A stretch of 24,106 nucleotides of DNA from LMUY01 sp964244655 (GCA_964244655.1 CAXTJU010000053.1:1-24106), one strand, 5' to 3'. Shown: positions 1 to 6,894, numbered from the stretch's first letter. Notes: generated by a model from the letters alone, not told the origin. Made by a program: numbers and translations.

Positions 1-440
1 TCCGACAGGTCGATGCCGAAGCGGCGGCACAGCGCGTCCAGGCTGTTCGGCAGGCCGGGAAATCGCTTGCGGGCCAGCTCCAGCGTGTCGATCTTGCGGG
101 ACAGGCTGACGGAGGGCCGCCCCAGCCGGGCCAGCTCCGCGTTGAGGAAGCTGAAGTCGAAGGTCGCGTTGTGCGCCACCAGCGGGTCGTCGCCGATGAA
201 GGCCAGCAGCTCGTCCACGATGGCGCCGAAGCGCGGCTTGCCTTGCAGGTCGGACCGGGTGAGGCCGTGCACGCGGGTGGCGTCTGGATGGATGTCCCGG
301 TCGGGGTCGATCAGGTGGTGGAACGTCCTGCCGCTCGGCAGGTCGCGCAGCAGCTCCAGGGCGGCGAACTCGATGACGCGATCCCCGGTCAGCGGGTCGA
401 GCCCGGTGGTCTCGGTGTCGAACAGGACGGAGCGACTCAT
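1..440 (-). CDS. dnaQ: DNA polymerase III epsilon subunit, 3'-5' proofreading exonuclease (partial, C-terminus outside window)
   Basis: The visible 146 residues begin MSRSVLFDTETTGLDP and read as the DEDD-family exonuclease domain of the replicative polymerase's proofreading subunit. ExoI is seen as DTETTGL with metal-ligand candidates Asp8 and Glu10. ExoII is HNATFDFSFLN around residues 90-100, with Asp95. The NSLDALCRRFGID segment near 132-144 leads toward ExoIII, whose His/Asp lie beyond the left edge. The ATG at 440 lies 3 bp after the coaE stop, so it is the last visible gene of an aroE-coaE-dnaQ unit. This order is common in alphaproteobacteria. The gene is cut by the window edge, so there is no sign that it is truly truncated. 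A generic DEDD exonuclease is the only alternative, and the context favours DnaQ. Confidence 0.93.
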   Translation of the reverse strand, partial: MSRSVLFDTETTGLDPLTGDRVIEFAALELLRDLPSGRTFHHLIDPDRDIHPDATRVHGLTRSDLQGKPRFGAIVDELLAFIGDDPLVAHNATFDFSFLNAELARLGRPSVSLSRKIDTLELARKRFPGLPNSLDALCRRFGIDLS

Positions 441-443
441 GTC

Positions 444-1040
444 TCAGTGATCCTTGGGCCTCAACGATGTGATGAAGCGGCGCAGCCGGCGCAAGGCCGC
501 GTGGCGGGACAGCCCCGTGCGGACCACCAGGTGGGCGTGGCGGCGCTTCTGCCGATCGGGCATCTGGCGGGCGATGACGGCAGCCGCCTGCGCGTCCGTC
601 ATGCCCCGGCGGCGGCGCACCCGCGCCAGCTGCACGGCGCGGGGCGCCGAGACCACCACCACCGTATCCACCCGCGCGGCGCCGCCGGTTTCCAGCAGCA
701 GCGGCACGTCCAGCACCGCAGCGCCCGCGCCCGAGCGGCGGGCGCGGGCCAGGAAGGCGCGTTCCATGGCCCGCACCCGGGGGTGCAGGATGGCCTCCAG
801 CCGGCGCATGGCCGGCTCGTGGCCGAGCACGGCGGCGCGCAGCCGGACGCGGTCGAGCACGCCGGCCGCGACCGTGCCGGGGAACGCTGCGGCGATGGCC
901 GGCAGCGCCGCGCCGCCCGGTGCTTGCAGGCGGTGGACGGCGGCGTCCGCGTCGAACACCGGGATGCGGGCGCGGCGGAACGCGGCGGCGGCGGTGGATT
1001 TGCCCATGCCAATGCCGCCGGTCAGGCCGATGACCCTCAC
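444..1040 (-). CDS. coaE: Dephospho-CoA kinase
   Basis: This 198-residue protein catalyses the last step of coenzyme A synthesis, ATP-dependent phosphorylation of the 3'-hydroxyl of dephospho-CoA in the cytoplasm. The N-terminus MRVIGLTGGIGMGKS carries the P-loop GGIGMGKS at residues 8-15. FDADAAVH (29-36) matches the conserved FDAD segment after the P-loop. DVPLLLETG (111-119) is the substrate-side DVPLL motif, and VVRTGLS near the C-terminus matches the family's terminal motif. The length is normal for the family (about 200). The start is a GTG at 1040 that overlaps the aroE stop in a GTGA, which is a strong argument for it. An alternative would need a start far upstream inside aroE. Translational coupling to aroE and dnaQ is likely. 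Confidence 0.95.
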   Translation of the reverse strand: MRVIGLTGGIGMGKSTAAAAFRRARIPVFDADAAVHRLQAPGGAALPAIAAAFPGTVAAGVLDRVRLRAAVLGHEPAMRRLEAILHPRVRAMERAFLARARRSGAGAAVLDVPLLLETGGAARVDTVVVVSAPRAVQLARVRRRRGMTDAQAAAVIARQMPDRQKRRHAHLVVRTGLSRHAALRRLRRFITSLRPKDH

Positions 1041-1858
1041 AGCGAGGCGGCCACCAGGTCGTGCAGCGCCGGGTCCACGGCGGGGGTGACGCCGAACCAG
1101 GCGGCGAAGCCGGGGACCGCCTGGTGCAGCAGCATGCCGAGCCCGCCCACGGCCAGCAGCCCGCGCGCCTCCGCCGCTTCCAGCAGGGGCGTGCGCAGGG
1201 GGGCATAGACGATGTCGCACACCGTGAGGCCGGGCGGGGCGTCGGACAGGTCCAGGTCCAGGGGGGGCTGGCCCTGCATGCCGAGGCTGGTGGCGTTCAC
1301 CAGCAGGCCGTAGCCGCCCAGGGCGGGGCGGGCGCTCCACTCGACCTGTTGCAGACCCGGCAGCGCGTCGGCCAGGCTGGCCGCCCGGCCAGGGCTGCGG
1401 TTGGCGACCGTCACCGGCACGCCGGCCGCCAGCAGTGCTGCGGCGATGGCGCGGGCCGCGCCCCCTGCCCCCAGCAGCAGCGCCGGGGCTGGGGCTGCGC
1501 CGTGGGCGCGCAGGTTGGCGAGGAAGCCTGCGCCGTCCGTGTTGTCGCCCACGATGCGGCCCTCCTCGAACAGCAGCGTGTTGACCGCCCCGGCCGCCTG
1601 GGCCGCCGGACGCAGCTCCGTGCACAGAGACGCTGCGGCCACCTTGTGCGGCACCGTCACGTTGACGCCGCGGAACCCGGCGGCGGCCAGGCCCGCCACC
1701 GCCGCCGCCAGGTCGTCCGGCCGCACCGGCAACGGCACGTAAGCGCCATCAATGCCATAGCGCGCCAGCCAGTGGTTGTGCAGCAGGGGGGAGCGCGAGT
1801 GCGACACCGGCCAGCCGATCACCCCGGCCAGCCGTGCCCGGGCGGTGAGCGGCGGCAT
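1037..1858 (-). CDS. aroE: Shikimate dehydrogenase (NADP+)
   Basis: The 273-residue product reduces 3-dehydroshikimate to shikimate with NADPH in aromatic amino acid synthesis. The N-terminal substrate domain shows VIGWPVSHSRSP (13-24; the SxS serines 19 and 21 bind shikimate), NVTVPHK ending in catalytic Lys72, Asn93 in AVNTL, and GDNTDGAG with Asp108. The nucleotide domain has the glycine-rich GAGGAARA at 130-137 and NRS at 153-155, typical of NADP-specific AroE. GMLLHQA near 241-247 supplies the C-terminal Gln. I chose ATG 1858 because it gives a normal family length and begins just before the conserved domain. ATG 1900 would add 14 residues (MRLPGRAEPW...), and neither has a strong ribosome site. 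It is the first gene of the aroE-coaE-dnaQ unit and divergent from ihfB. Confidence 0.94.
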   Translation of the reverse strand: MPPLTARARLAGVIGWPVSHSRSPLLHNHWLARYGIDGAYVPLPVRPDDLAAAVAGLAAAGFRGVNVTVPHKVAAASLCTELRPAAQAAGAVNTLLFEEGRIVGDNTDGAGFLANLRAHGAAPAPALLLGAGGAARAIAAALLAAGVPVTVANRSPGRAASLADALPGLQQVEWSARPALGGYGLLVNATSLGMQGQPPLDLDLSDAPPGLTVCDIVYAPLRTPLLEAAEARGLLAVGGLGMLLHQAVPGFAAWFGVTPAVDPALHDLVAASL

Positions 1859-1910
1859 GGGCGCCAGACACCACGGCTCCGCCCGGCCCGGCAAGCGCAT
1901 TCGCCTGGCG

Positions 1911-1934
1911 GGGGCGTCGGATCGTTGACGCCCC
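1911..1934. promoter_or_regulatory. 8-bp inverted repeat in the aroE/ihfB divergent region
   Basis: The arms GGGGCGTC (1911-1918) and GACGCCCC (1927-1934) are perfect reverse complements around an 8-nt spacer. The element lies in the 120-bp region between the divergent aroE and ihfB starts. It could be an operator for either gene or the stem of an RNA hairpin. A TTGACG at 1925-1930 resembles a -35 box for ihfB, but no clear -10 follows at the usual distance. A second, shorter inverted repeat (CCCATG 1933-1938 / CATGGG 1961-1966) reaches to the ihfB ribosome site. Function is inferred from position only. Confidence 0.4.
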
Positions 1935-1978
1935 ATGCCCGGTCTGGCAGCGTCCGCCGTCATGGGACAGGATGCGGC

Positions 1979-2299
1979 ATGACGAAGTCGGAGCTGATCG
2001 CGGATCTGGCGGCGGCCAACCCGCACCTGCTGGGGCGCGACGTGGAGATCATCGTCGGCACCATCTTCGATGAGATCACCGGCGCCCTGGCGCGCGGCGA
2101 ACGGGTGGAGCTGCGCGGGTTCGGCGCGTTCACCGTCAAGAAGCGGGACGCCCGCACCGGCCGCAACCCCCGTACCGGCGAGGCCGTGCCGGTGGACGAG
2201 AAGGTCGTGCCGTTCTTCAAGGCCGGCAAGGAATTGCGGGACCGGGTGAACCGCGGCGGCAAGCCGGCCCGCAAGCTGCGCGAGCGGGTGGTGGCCTGA
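1979..2299 (+). CDS. ihfB: Integration host factor, beta subunit
   Basis: This 106-residue DNA-bending protein of the HU/IHF family pairs with IHF-alpha to bend DNA sharply at specific sites in replication, recombination and transcription. The dimerisation part is MTKSELIADLAAANPHLL... The signature RGFGAF is at 46-51. The beta-ribbon arm RTGRNPRTG (59-67) carries the intercalating proline, and FFKAGKELRDRVN (79-91) is the conserved C-terminal helix. The pattern matches IHF-beta better than HU because of ELRGFGAFTVKKR and the PFFKAGKELRDRVN ending. The C-terminal tail (92-106) is basic and slightly longer than in Escherichia coli. ATG 1979 is supported by AGGA at 1969-1972, six bases upstream. 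The open frame extends far upstream, but that is a shadow of aroE. Confidence 0.95.
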   Translation: MTKSELIADLAAANPHLLGRDVEIIVGTIFDEITGALARGERVELRGFGAFTVKKRDARTGRNPRTGEAVPVDEKVVPFFKAGKELRDRVNRGGKPARKLRERVVA

Positions 2300-2300
2300 C

Positions 2301-2618
2301 GTGCTGGGCCTGATCTTCGCCGCCCCCTTCCTGCTGCTGCTGGTGGTGTTCGCGCTGTCCAACCGCGGCACCGTGCAACTGGGCCTGTGGCCGACCGACC
2401 TTGCGCTGGTGACGCCGCTCTCGCTGGCGGTGCTGGGCGCAGGGGCAGTGTTCTTCGTGCTGGGGGCGCTGGTGGCGGGCGTGGGCTCGCTCGGCCAGCG
2501 ACGCCGGGCGCGCCGGGCGGAGAACCAGGTGCGGCTGCTGGAGCGCGAGGTGCAGACCCTGCGGCCAAGCCCCACGCTGATCCCGGGAACCTCGATCCGC
2601 ACGATCGACCAAGTCTAG
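2301..2618 (+). CDS. LapA/DUF1049-family inner-membrane protein
   Basis: This 105-residue protein has two predicted membrane helices (about residues 2-20 and 38-62) followed by a basic, charged tail at about 67-88 (QRRRARRAENQV...LEREVQTL) likely to form a short coiled coil in the cytoplasm. The NRGTVQLGLWP segment between the helices matches the LapA/DUF1049 family, small membrane proteins linked to lipopolysaccharide assembly in E. coli. Such a gene after ihfB is a known arrangement in proteobacteria. The GTG start at 2301 is one base past the ihfB stop, so translation is probably coupled. The TAG stop overlaps the anmK stop on the other strand. The family assignment is good; the precise role is inferred from the family. 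Confidence 0.82.
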   Translation: MLGLIFAAPFLLLLVVFALSNRGTVQLGLWPTDLALVTPLSLAVLGAGAVFFVLGALVAGVGSLGQRRRARRAENQVRLLEREVQTLRPSPTLIPGTSIRTIDQV

Positions 2619-3787
2619 CACGGTGCGTCTGGCTGGATGACCAGCCGGGTCACGGGGTCAGCCGGGGCGGGCATGGCCAGCGGCCCCCGGCCCGGCGAGA
2701 CGACGCCCAGGATGCGCCCGCCCGGGCCGCCGGTGCCGCCGGGCACGGTGCCAGGCAGGCCGTGCCAACTCAGCCAGCCCAGCAGCGCGAACAGGTAGGC
2801 CTCCTTCGCGTCCGGCGGCAGTCCGCGCGCCGCGCTGGTGACCAGCGGCACGGGGGCCAGGGCGCGGCGCAGCGCCGCCATCAACGCCGGGTTCCGCACG
2901 CCGCCGCCGGACGCCACCACCTCACGCACTCCAGCGGCATGGCAGGCTTGCGCGACGGTGAGCGCCGTCAGCTGCGTCAGCGTCGCCATCAGGTCGGGGC
3001 CGGCGACGGATGGCAGGCCTTGGCAGTGGGCGGCGGCATAGCCGGTGTGGAACAGCTCGCGCCCTGTGCTCTTGGGCGGGGGCAGCGCGTAGTAGGGCTC
3101 CGCCAGCAGCCGGGCGAGCAGGTCGTCCCGCACGGCGCCCGCCAGCGCCAGGGCGCCGCCGCGGTCGTAGGGCAGGCCGGCGAGCTGGCCGGCGGCGTGG
3201 TCCAGCAGGCAGCTGGCCGGCCCGGTGTCCCAGGCGCGCACGGGCTCGCCCGCCCCGGCGACGACCGTGACGTTGGCGATGCCGCCGAGGTTCAGCGCGG
3301 CGCGGGGGCCGCCGGGTCCGGCCAGCCAGAGCGCATCGAGGGTGCTGGCCAGCGGCGCGCCCTGCCCGCCCGCCGCCACGTCGCGCGCGCGCAGGTCGGA
3401 GATCACCGGCAGGCCGGTGGCCTCGGCGATCAGGGCCGGCTGGCCGAGCTGCAACGTGCCGCGGGCCGTGCCGCCCTCCACCCAGTGGAACACGGTCTGG
3501 CCGTGGCTGCACACCAGGGTCGCGCCGCGGCCCGCCCCATGGAGCGCGGCCTTGGCGGCCTCGGCGAAGGCCTGGCCGACCAGGACGTCGAGCGCGCAGA
3601 CTTCGGCCATGCTGGTGGCGGCGGGGGGCAGCGCGGCGAGCAGGCAACGCCGGGCGCCGGGCGGCCAGGGCTGCTCCGCGGCGCCGAGGAGCTGCATGGT
3701 GAGCGTGCTGCCGTGCTGCTCGAAACGGGCGCTCGCAACATCGATGGCGTCCAGCGAGGTGCCTGAGATCAGGCCTGTGACGATCAT
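2615..3787 (-). CDS. anmK: Anhydro-N-acetylmuramic acid kinase
   Basis: The 390-residue enzyme opens the 1,6-anhydro ring of anhydro-N-acetylmuramic acid and phosphorylates it to MurNAc-6-phosphate, part of peptidoglycan recycling in the cytoplasm. Family motifs in order are GTSLDAID (9-16; phosphate loop), SHGQTVFH (94-101), DLRARDVAAGGQGAP (131-145), NLGGIANVT (166-174), DTGPASCLLD (187-196), PKSTGREL (238-245) and SGGGVRNPALM (293-303). The length is slightly above E. coli AnmK (369). ATG 3787 was chosen because it starts directly at the conserved MIVTGLISGTSLD. An in-frame ATG at 3868 would add 27 residues of unlike composition. It is transcribed alone, convergent with the LapA-like gene. 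In many alphaproteobacteria anmK sits divergent to tyrS, which is not present here. Confidence 0.94.
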   Translation of the reverse strand: MIVTGLISGTSLDAIDVASARFEQHGSTLTMQLLGAAEQPWPPGARRCLLAALPPAATSMAEVCALDVLVGQAFAEAAKAALHGAGRGATLVCSHGQTVFHWVEGGTARGTLQLGQPALIAEATGLPVISDLRARDVAAGGQGAPLASTLDALWLAGPGGPRAALNLGGIANVTVVAGAGEPVRAWDTGPASCLLDHAAGQLAGLPYDRGGALALAGAVRDDLLARLLAEPYYALPPPKSTGRELFHTGYAAAHCQGLPSVAGPDLMATLTQLTALTVAQACHAAGVREVVASGGGVRNPALMAALRRALAPVPLVTSAARGLPPDAKEAYLFALLGWLSWHGLPGTVPGGTGGPGGRILGVVSPGRGPLAMPAPADPVTRLVIQPDAPC

Positions 3788-3897
3788 TTGGCGGCCATGG
3801 CGCACCGTGTCGATCGATGCCGCGCCATCCACGCACTCGTTTTGGTTTTCGGCATGCGGATGCTGCACTGCACAATACTAAAGCTGCGCTTTCACCG

Positions 3898-3914
3898 AAA
3901 TATCGATGATATTT
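3898..3914. promoter_or_regulatory. AT-rich interrupted palindrome upstream of anmK
   Basis: AAATATC (3898-3904) and GATATTT (3908-3914) are perfect inverted arms around a 3-base centre, a shape typical of a dimeric regulator's binding site. It overlaps the proposed -10 box of anmK, which would suit repression. A second small palindrome, AAAGC-TGC-GCTTT (3880-3892), lies just downstream on the anmK side. No specific regulator is recognised. Confidence 0.4.
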
Positions 3915-3933
3915 TGCATTAAATAGGTGACAG
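3906..3933 (-). promoter_or_regulatory. Candidate sigma-70-type promoter of anmK
   Basis: Read on the minus strand, CTGTCA (3933-3928; 4 of 6 matches to TTGACA) is followed after 16 bases by TATCAT (3911-3906; 5 of 6 matches to TATAAT). It points toward anmK, leaving a leader of roughly 110 bases before ATG 3787. The surrounding DNA is locally AT-rich. This is a pattern match only. Confidence 0.4.
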
Positions 3934-3950
3934 ATGGGACCAGAAATATT

Positions 3951-3991
3951 AAGCAACAAAGCGGCCCGCGCACCATAAGGCGCAGCGGGCC
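3951..3991 (-). terminator. Candidate distal terminator of the nuo-coaX-rnj operon
   Basis: The arms GGCCCGC (3963-3969) and GCGGGCC (3985-3991) form a 7-bp GC stem, with partial extra pairing inside. On the minus strand the stem is followed by GCTTTGTTGCTTAATATTT, which is T-rich but not a clean T run. It lies downstream of the DUF1467 gene and upstream of the anmK promoter, so it may back up the first hairpin at 4007-4050. Confidence 0.45.
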
Positions 3992-4002
3992 AAGTTTAGG
4001 GA

Positions 4003-4050
4003 GAAAACGCCAGTCACACGTCAGAAGGAGGAAAATCCTCTTCCTGGCGT
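4003..4050 (-). terminator. Branched hairpin with T run, candidate terminator of the leftward operon
   Basis: The outer arms ACGCCAG (4007-4013) and CTGGCGT (4044-4050) are perfect complements. The inner arms GAGGA (4028-4032) and TCCTC (4036-4040) pair around a 3-base loop and are extended by GAA/TTC across one unpaired base. On the minus strand the outer stem ends in GCGTTTTCT, giving a run of four T. A 10-base bulge interrupts one side. The position 124 bp past the DUF1467 stop fits transcription termination. The unusual shape leaves room for another RNA function. Confidence 0.5.
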
Positions 4051-4173
4051 GATGATTGCTTGGCGGCTCCTAGACTTCCACCAAATAATGGGCTGCCGAG
4101 GACGCTATTTTGCGGCTTGAGGCGCAATGTGCCCACGCAGTCGGCACGCCCGCGCAAACACCGAGGCATGTGC

Positions 4174-4437
4174 TCAATCGTCGGGCATCCGCGCCGCCAT
4201 GTCGCGAAAGCTCAGGAACGGGCTGCGGATCAAGGCGATGCTTCCCCCCCAGATCAGCGCCGCCACCAAGGTCGTGGCGACGAGCTTGCGCAACAGGAGC
4301 GGGCGTTCCGGCGCGCCGCGCCAGCCCCCCATCGCCTCGGTCGCCTCGGAGACCGGGCGGGTGCCGAAGGGCAGCACGGCGAACAGCACGGTCCACCAGA
4401 TCAACGCGTACAGGACGAGGGCGGTGAACCAGCCCAT
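4174..4437 (-). CDS. DUF1467-family small membrane protein
   Basis: This 87-residue protein has two predicted membrane helices, about residues 3-22 (GWFTALVLYALIWWTVLFAV) and 53-72, joined by a loop containing LPFGTRPVSEATEAMGGWRGAPERP. The N-terminal helix, the FGTRP sequence and the overall length match DUF1467 proteins of alphaproteobacteria, whose function is unknown to me. The ATG at 4437 shares its A with the rnj stop (TGATG), so translation is coupled to RNase J. It is the last gene of the operon that starts at nuoA. A DUF1467 gene next to rnj is a recurrent alphaproteobacterial arrangement, but no functional link is shown. Confidence 0.85.
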   Translation of the reverse strand: MGWFTALVLYALIWWTVLFAVLPFGTRPVSEATEAMGGWRGAPERPLLLRKLVATTLVAALIWGGSIALIRSPFLSFRDMAARMPDD

Positions 4438-6074
4438 CAGACGCGCAGCAGGTGCACATCCACCAGGGGGCGCTTCTGCAGCCGGCGTCCCAGGGCGCGG
4501 CGCAGCACGGCACGGGCGCCGTCGAGCAGGGCCGTGTCGTCGCGCCGCAGCTCCAGCGGCAGGTCGGAGAACGCCTGGGAGAACTCGCGCGTCACCCGCA
4601 CGCTCTCCTCGTCGTCCGGCTCGAACAGGCCGGGGGCGCTGATCACCGGCTGGCCGCGCAGCTTGCCGGCGGCATCGACCGCGACGCTGGCGAGCACCAT
4701 GCCGTTGAACAGCATGCGCCGCCGGGCCGCCATGACGCCGCCGTTCAGCGGCACCAGCCGGTTGCCGTCCAGCGCGAGCCGGCCGACCGGGGCCGAGTCG
4801 ATCACGGTGGGACGGTTGCGGGACAGGCTGAGCACGTCGCCGTCCTCCAGCATGACCGGGGTGGACCCGGCCTCCTTCGCCAGGGCGGCGTGGGCCGAGA
4901 GGTGCCGCCACTCGCCATGCACGGGGATGGCGTAGGTCGGGCGGACCAGGGCGTAGAGGCGGCGCAGCTCGTCCCGCGCCGGGTGGCCGGAGACGTGCAC
5001 CATGTGGTCGTCCGCCGTCATCAGCCGCACGCCGCGGCGGATCAGGTTGTCCTGTACCGTGCCGATGGCGCGCTCGTTGCCGGGGATGACGCGGGAGGAG
5101 AACACCACCGTGTCGCCCTTGCCCAACGCGATGTTGCGGTGGGTGTCGTTGGCGATGCGCGAGAGGGCGCTGCGGGCCTCGCCCTGGCTGCCGGTGACCA
5201 GGATGAGCAGGTTGTCGTCCGGCACCTCGCCGGCTGCCTCCTCCGGCACGAACTCGGGCACCGTGCTGAGATAGCCGCACTCGCGCGCCGCGGTTTCGAG
5301 GTTGCGCAGGGAGCGCCCGACCAGGGCGACGGAGCGGCCGGCCTGCTGCGCCGCCAGTGCCACGCTTTCCACGCGGGCCACGTTGCTGGCGAAGCAGGTC
5401 ACCGCGACCCGGCCGCGCATGGGGCGGATCAGCGCTGCCATGCTGGTGCGCACCTCGGACTCGGAGCCGGAGTGACCTTCCACCATGGCGTTGGTGCTGT
5501 CGCAGACCATGGCCAGCACGCCTTCGTCGCCGAGGGCGCGGAACGCCTCTTCGTCGGTGGCGGGGCCGACCATCGGCTCGGGGTCGAGCTTGAAGTCGCC
5601 GGTGTGCAGGATGATGCCGTACGGCGTGCGGATCACCAGCGCCTGCGCCTCTGGCACCGAGTGCGTCACCGGCATGAACTGCAGGCGGAACGGCAGCAGG
5701 TCGAACGCGCCGCCAGGCTTGACGACGGTGATCTTGGCCTCGTTCACCAACCCGGCCTCGCCCAGCTTGCGGCGCAGCACGGCGGCGGCGAACGGCGTGG
5801 CGAAGATCGGGCAGCGCAGCTGGCGCCAAAGGTGCGCGACGGCACCCAGGTGATCCTCGTGCGCGTGGGTGATGACCAGGCCGACCAGGTCGCCCCGGCG
5901 CTCGGCGATGTAGGCCGGATCGGGCATCATCACCTCGACTTCAGGGTTCTCCGACCCGCCGAAGCCGATGCCGCAATCGATCGCCAGCCAGCGTCCGTTG
6001 CAGCGATATAGGTTGAGGTTCATGCCGATCTCGCCGGTCCCGCCCAGCGGCAGGAAGGCCAGATCGTCTGTCAT
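4437..6074 (-). CDS. rnj: Ribonuclease J
   Basis: The 545-residue protein is a metallo-beta-lactamase/beta-CASP ribonuclease that degrades and matures RNA with 5'-3' exo- and endonuclease activity. The zinc motif HAHEDH is at 70-75, THSVPE at 138-142, HTGDFKLD at 157-164, the beta-CASP signature GSQGEARSALSRIA at 295-308, HVSGHP at 360-365 and PVHGEWRHL at 384-392. The length is typical of alphaproteobacterial RNase J. I chose ATG 6074, 10 bp after the coaX stop. A TTG at 6083, adding MDA, is also possible and would leave a 1-bp gap; neither has a strong ribosome site. It lies between coaX and the DUF1467 gene in a continuous operon. Alternatives such as other beta-CASP enzymes are unlikely. 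Confidence 0.95.
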   Translation of the reverse strand: MTDDLAFLPLGGTGEIGMNLNLYRCNGRWLAIDCGIGFGGSENPEVEVMMPDPAYIAERRGDLVGLVITHAHEDHLGAVAHLWRQLRCPIFATPFAAAVLRRKLGEAGLVNEAKITVVKPGGAFDLLPFRLQFMPVTHSVPEAQALVIRTPYGIILHTGDFKLDPEPMVGPATDEEAFRALGDEGVLAMVCDSTNAMVEGHSGSESEVRTSMAALIRPMRGRVAVTCFASNVARVESVALAAQQAGRSVALVGRSLRNLETAARECGYLSTVPEFVPEEAAGEVPDDNLLILVTGSQGEARSALSRIANDTHRNIALGKGDTVVFSSRVIPGNERAIGTVQDNLIRRGVRLMTADDHMVHVSGHPARDELRRLYALVRPTYAIPVHGEWRHLSAHAALAKEAGSTPVMLEDGDVLSLSRNRPTVIDSAPVGRLALDGNRLVPLNGGVMAARRRMLFNGMVLASVAVDAAGKLRGQPVISAPGLFEPDDEESVRVTREFSQAFSDLPLELRRDDTALLDGARAVLRRALGRRLQKRPLVDVHLLRV

Positions 6075-6084
6075 TGCGTCCAAG

Positions 6085-6894
6085 TTACTCGCTTTCTAAA
6101 GATCTCGTTCGGTCTTTGGGAGATGTGGGAGCGGGATTGCGCTGCGCCAACAGCCGCAGGCCATCCAGGGTCAAGTCAGGGTCGATATGCTCGATGATCG
6201 TGGTGCCTTCGGAGAACAGCGGCGCCAGCCCCCCGGTCGCCAGCACCTTGAGCGGGCGTTCGAACTCGGCCTGGATGCGGGTGACCAGGCCCTCGATCAT
6301 GCCGATGTAGCCCCAATACAGTCCGGACTGCATCGCCGGCACGGTGGCGCGGCCGATCACCGCCTGCGGCCGGCCGATGCCGATGCGCGGCAGGCGGGCG
6401 GCGGCCTGGTGTAGGGCCTCGATGGACAGGTTGATGCCGGGCGCGATGGCGCCGCCGATGTAGGCGCCGTCCGCGTCCACCACGTCGAAGGTGGTGGCGG
6501 TGCCGAAGTCGATCACCGTGAGCGGCCCGGTGTAGCGCTGGTGGGCCGCCAGGGCGTTGAGCAGCCGGTCGGCGCCCACCTCAGCCGGGCTGTCCACCTT
6601 GATCTCGAAGCCCCAGTCCAGGCTGGAGCGGGCGATCAGCGGCTCCACGTCGAACCAGTCGCGGCACAGGCGGCGCAGATGGTAGAGCGCGGCCGGCACC
6701 ACGGTGCCGATCACGGCGCGCTGGACCGCCAGCGGCTTGAGGCCGCGATGCGCCAGCAGGGCGAGCAGCCAGACGGCGTACTCGTCGGAAGTGCGCTGCG
6801 CGTCCGTGCGGATGCGCCAGGTGCCGCACCAGGCCGTCCCGTCATGCACGGCGAAGACGATGTTGGTGTTGCCGGCATCGACGACGAGCAGCAT
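6085..6894 (-). CDS. coaX: Type III pantothenate kinase
   Basis: This 269-residue ASKHA-fold kinase phosphorylates pantothenate, the first committed step of coenzyme A synthesis. MLLVVDAGNTNIVFAV carries the phosphate motif DAGNTN (6-11). GADR at 107-110 and DFGTATT at 129-135 are the pantothenate and catalytic motifs, followed by GGAIAPG and the ATGG adenosine region (about 242-245 in KVLATGG). Length and motifs are standard for CoaX. The 43-bp gap to nuoN contains only a small GC hairpin (GGGGC/GCCCC, 6919-6931). In many alphaproteobacteria birA lies between nuoN and coaX, and it is absent here. The last step enzyme, CoaE, is also in this window but on a separate transcription unit. Confidence 0.95.
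   Translation of the reverse strand: MLLVVDAGNTNIVFAVHDGTAWCGTWRIRTDAQRTSDEYAVWLLALLAHRGLKPLAVQRAVIGTVVPAALYHLRRLCRDWFDVEPLIARSSLDWGFEIKVDSPAEVGADRLLNALAAHQRYTGPLTVIDFGTATTFDVVDADGAYIGGAIAPGINLSIEALHQAAARLPRIGIGRPQAVIGRATVPAMQSGLYWGYIGMIEGLVTRIQAEFERPLKVLATGGLAPLFSEGTTIIEHIDPDLTLDGLRLLAQRNPAPTSPKDRTRSLESE

Larger units (their letters stand above)
3788..4173. other. 386-bp intergenic region between the DUF1467 gene and anmK
   Basis: No convincing protein gene is visible. The anmK-proximal part (about 3880-3960) is strikingly AT-rich next to the surrounding high-GC DNA. It contains two short palindromes and a candidate minus-strand promoter. The middle (3951-4050) carries two inverted repeats, each followed by T-rich sequence when read on the minus strand, as expected for the end of the large leftward operon. 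From 4051 to 4173 I see only a weak GTGCC/GGCAC repeat and otherwise nothing recognisable. Confidence 0.7.

Noticed and set aside
1061..1978. Extended plus-strand frame upstream of ihfB
   Set aside because: It is opposite aroE and unlike any IHF protein. ATG 1979 with its AGGA site gives the normal IHF-beta length.
4024..4119. AAGGAGG followed by a 22-codon plus-strand frame starting at 4052
   Set aside because: The Shine-Dalgarno-like sequence is about 20 bases from the ATG and lies inside a hairpin arm. The frame is short with no family features.
4174..5829. A 551-codon minus-strand frame overlapping rnj
   Set aside because: Only its last 87 codons (DUF1467) are real; the rest is an Arg/Ala-rich shadow of RNase J in another frame.
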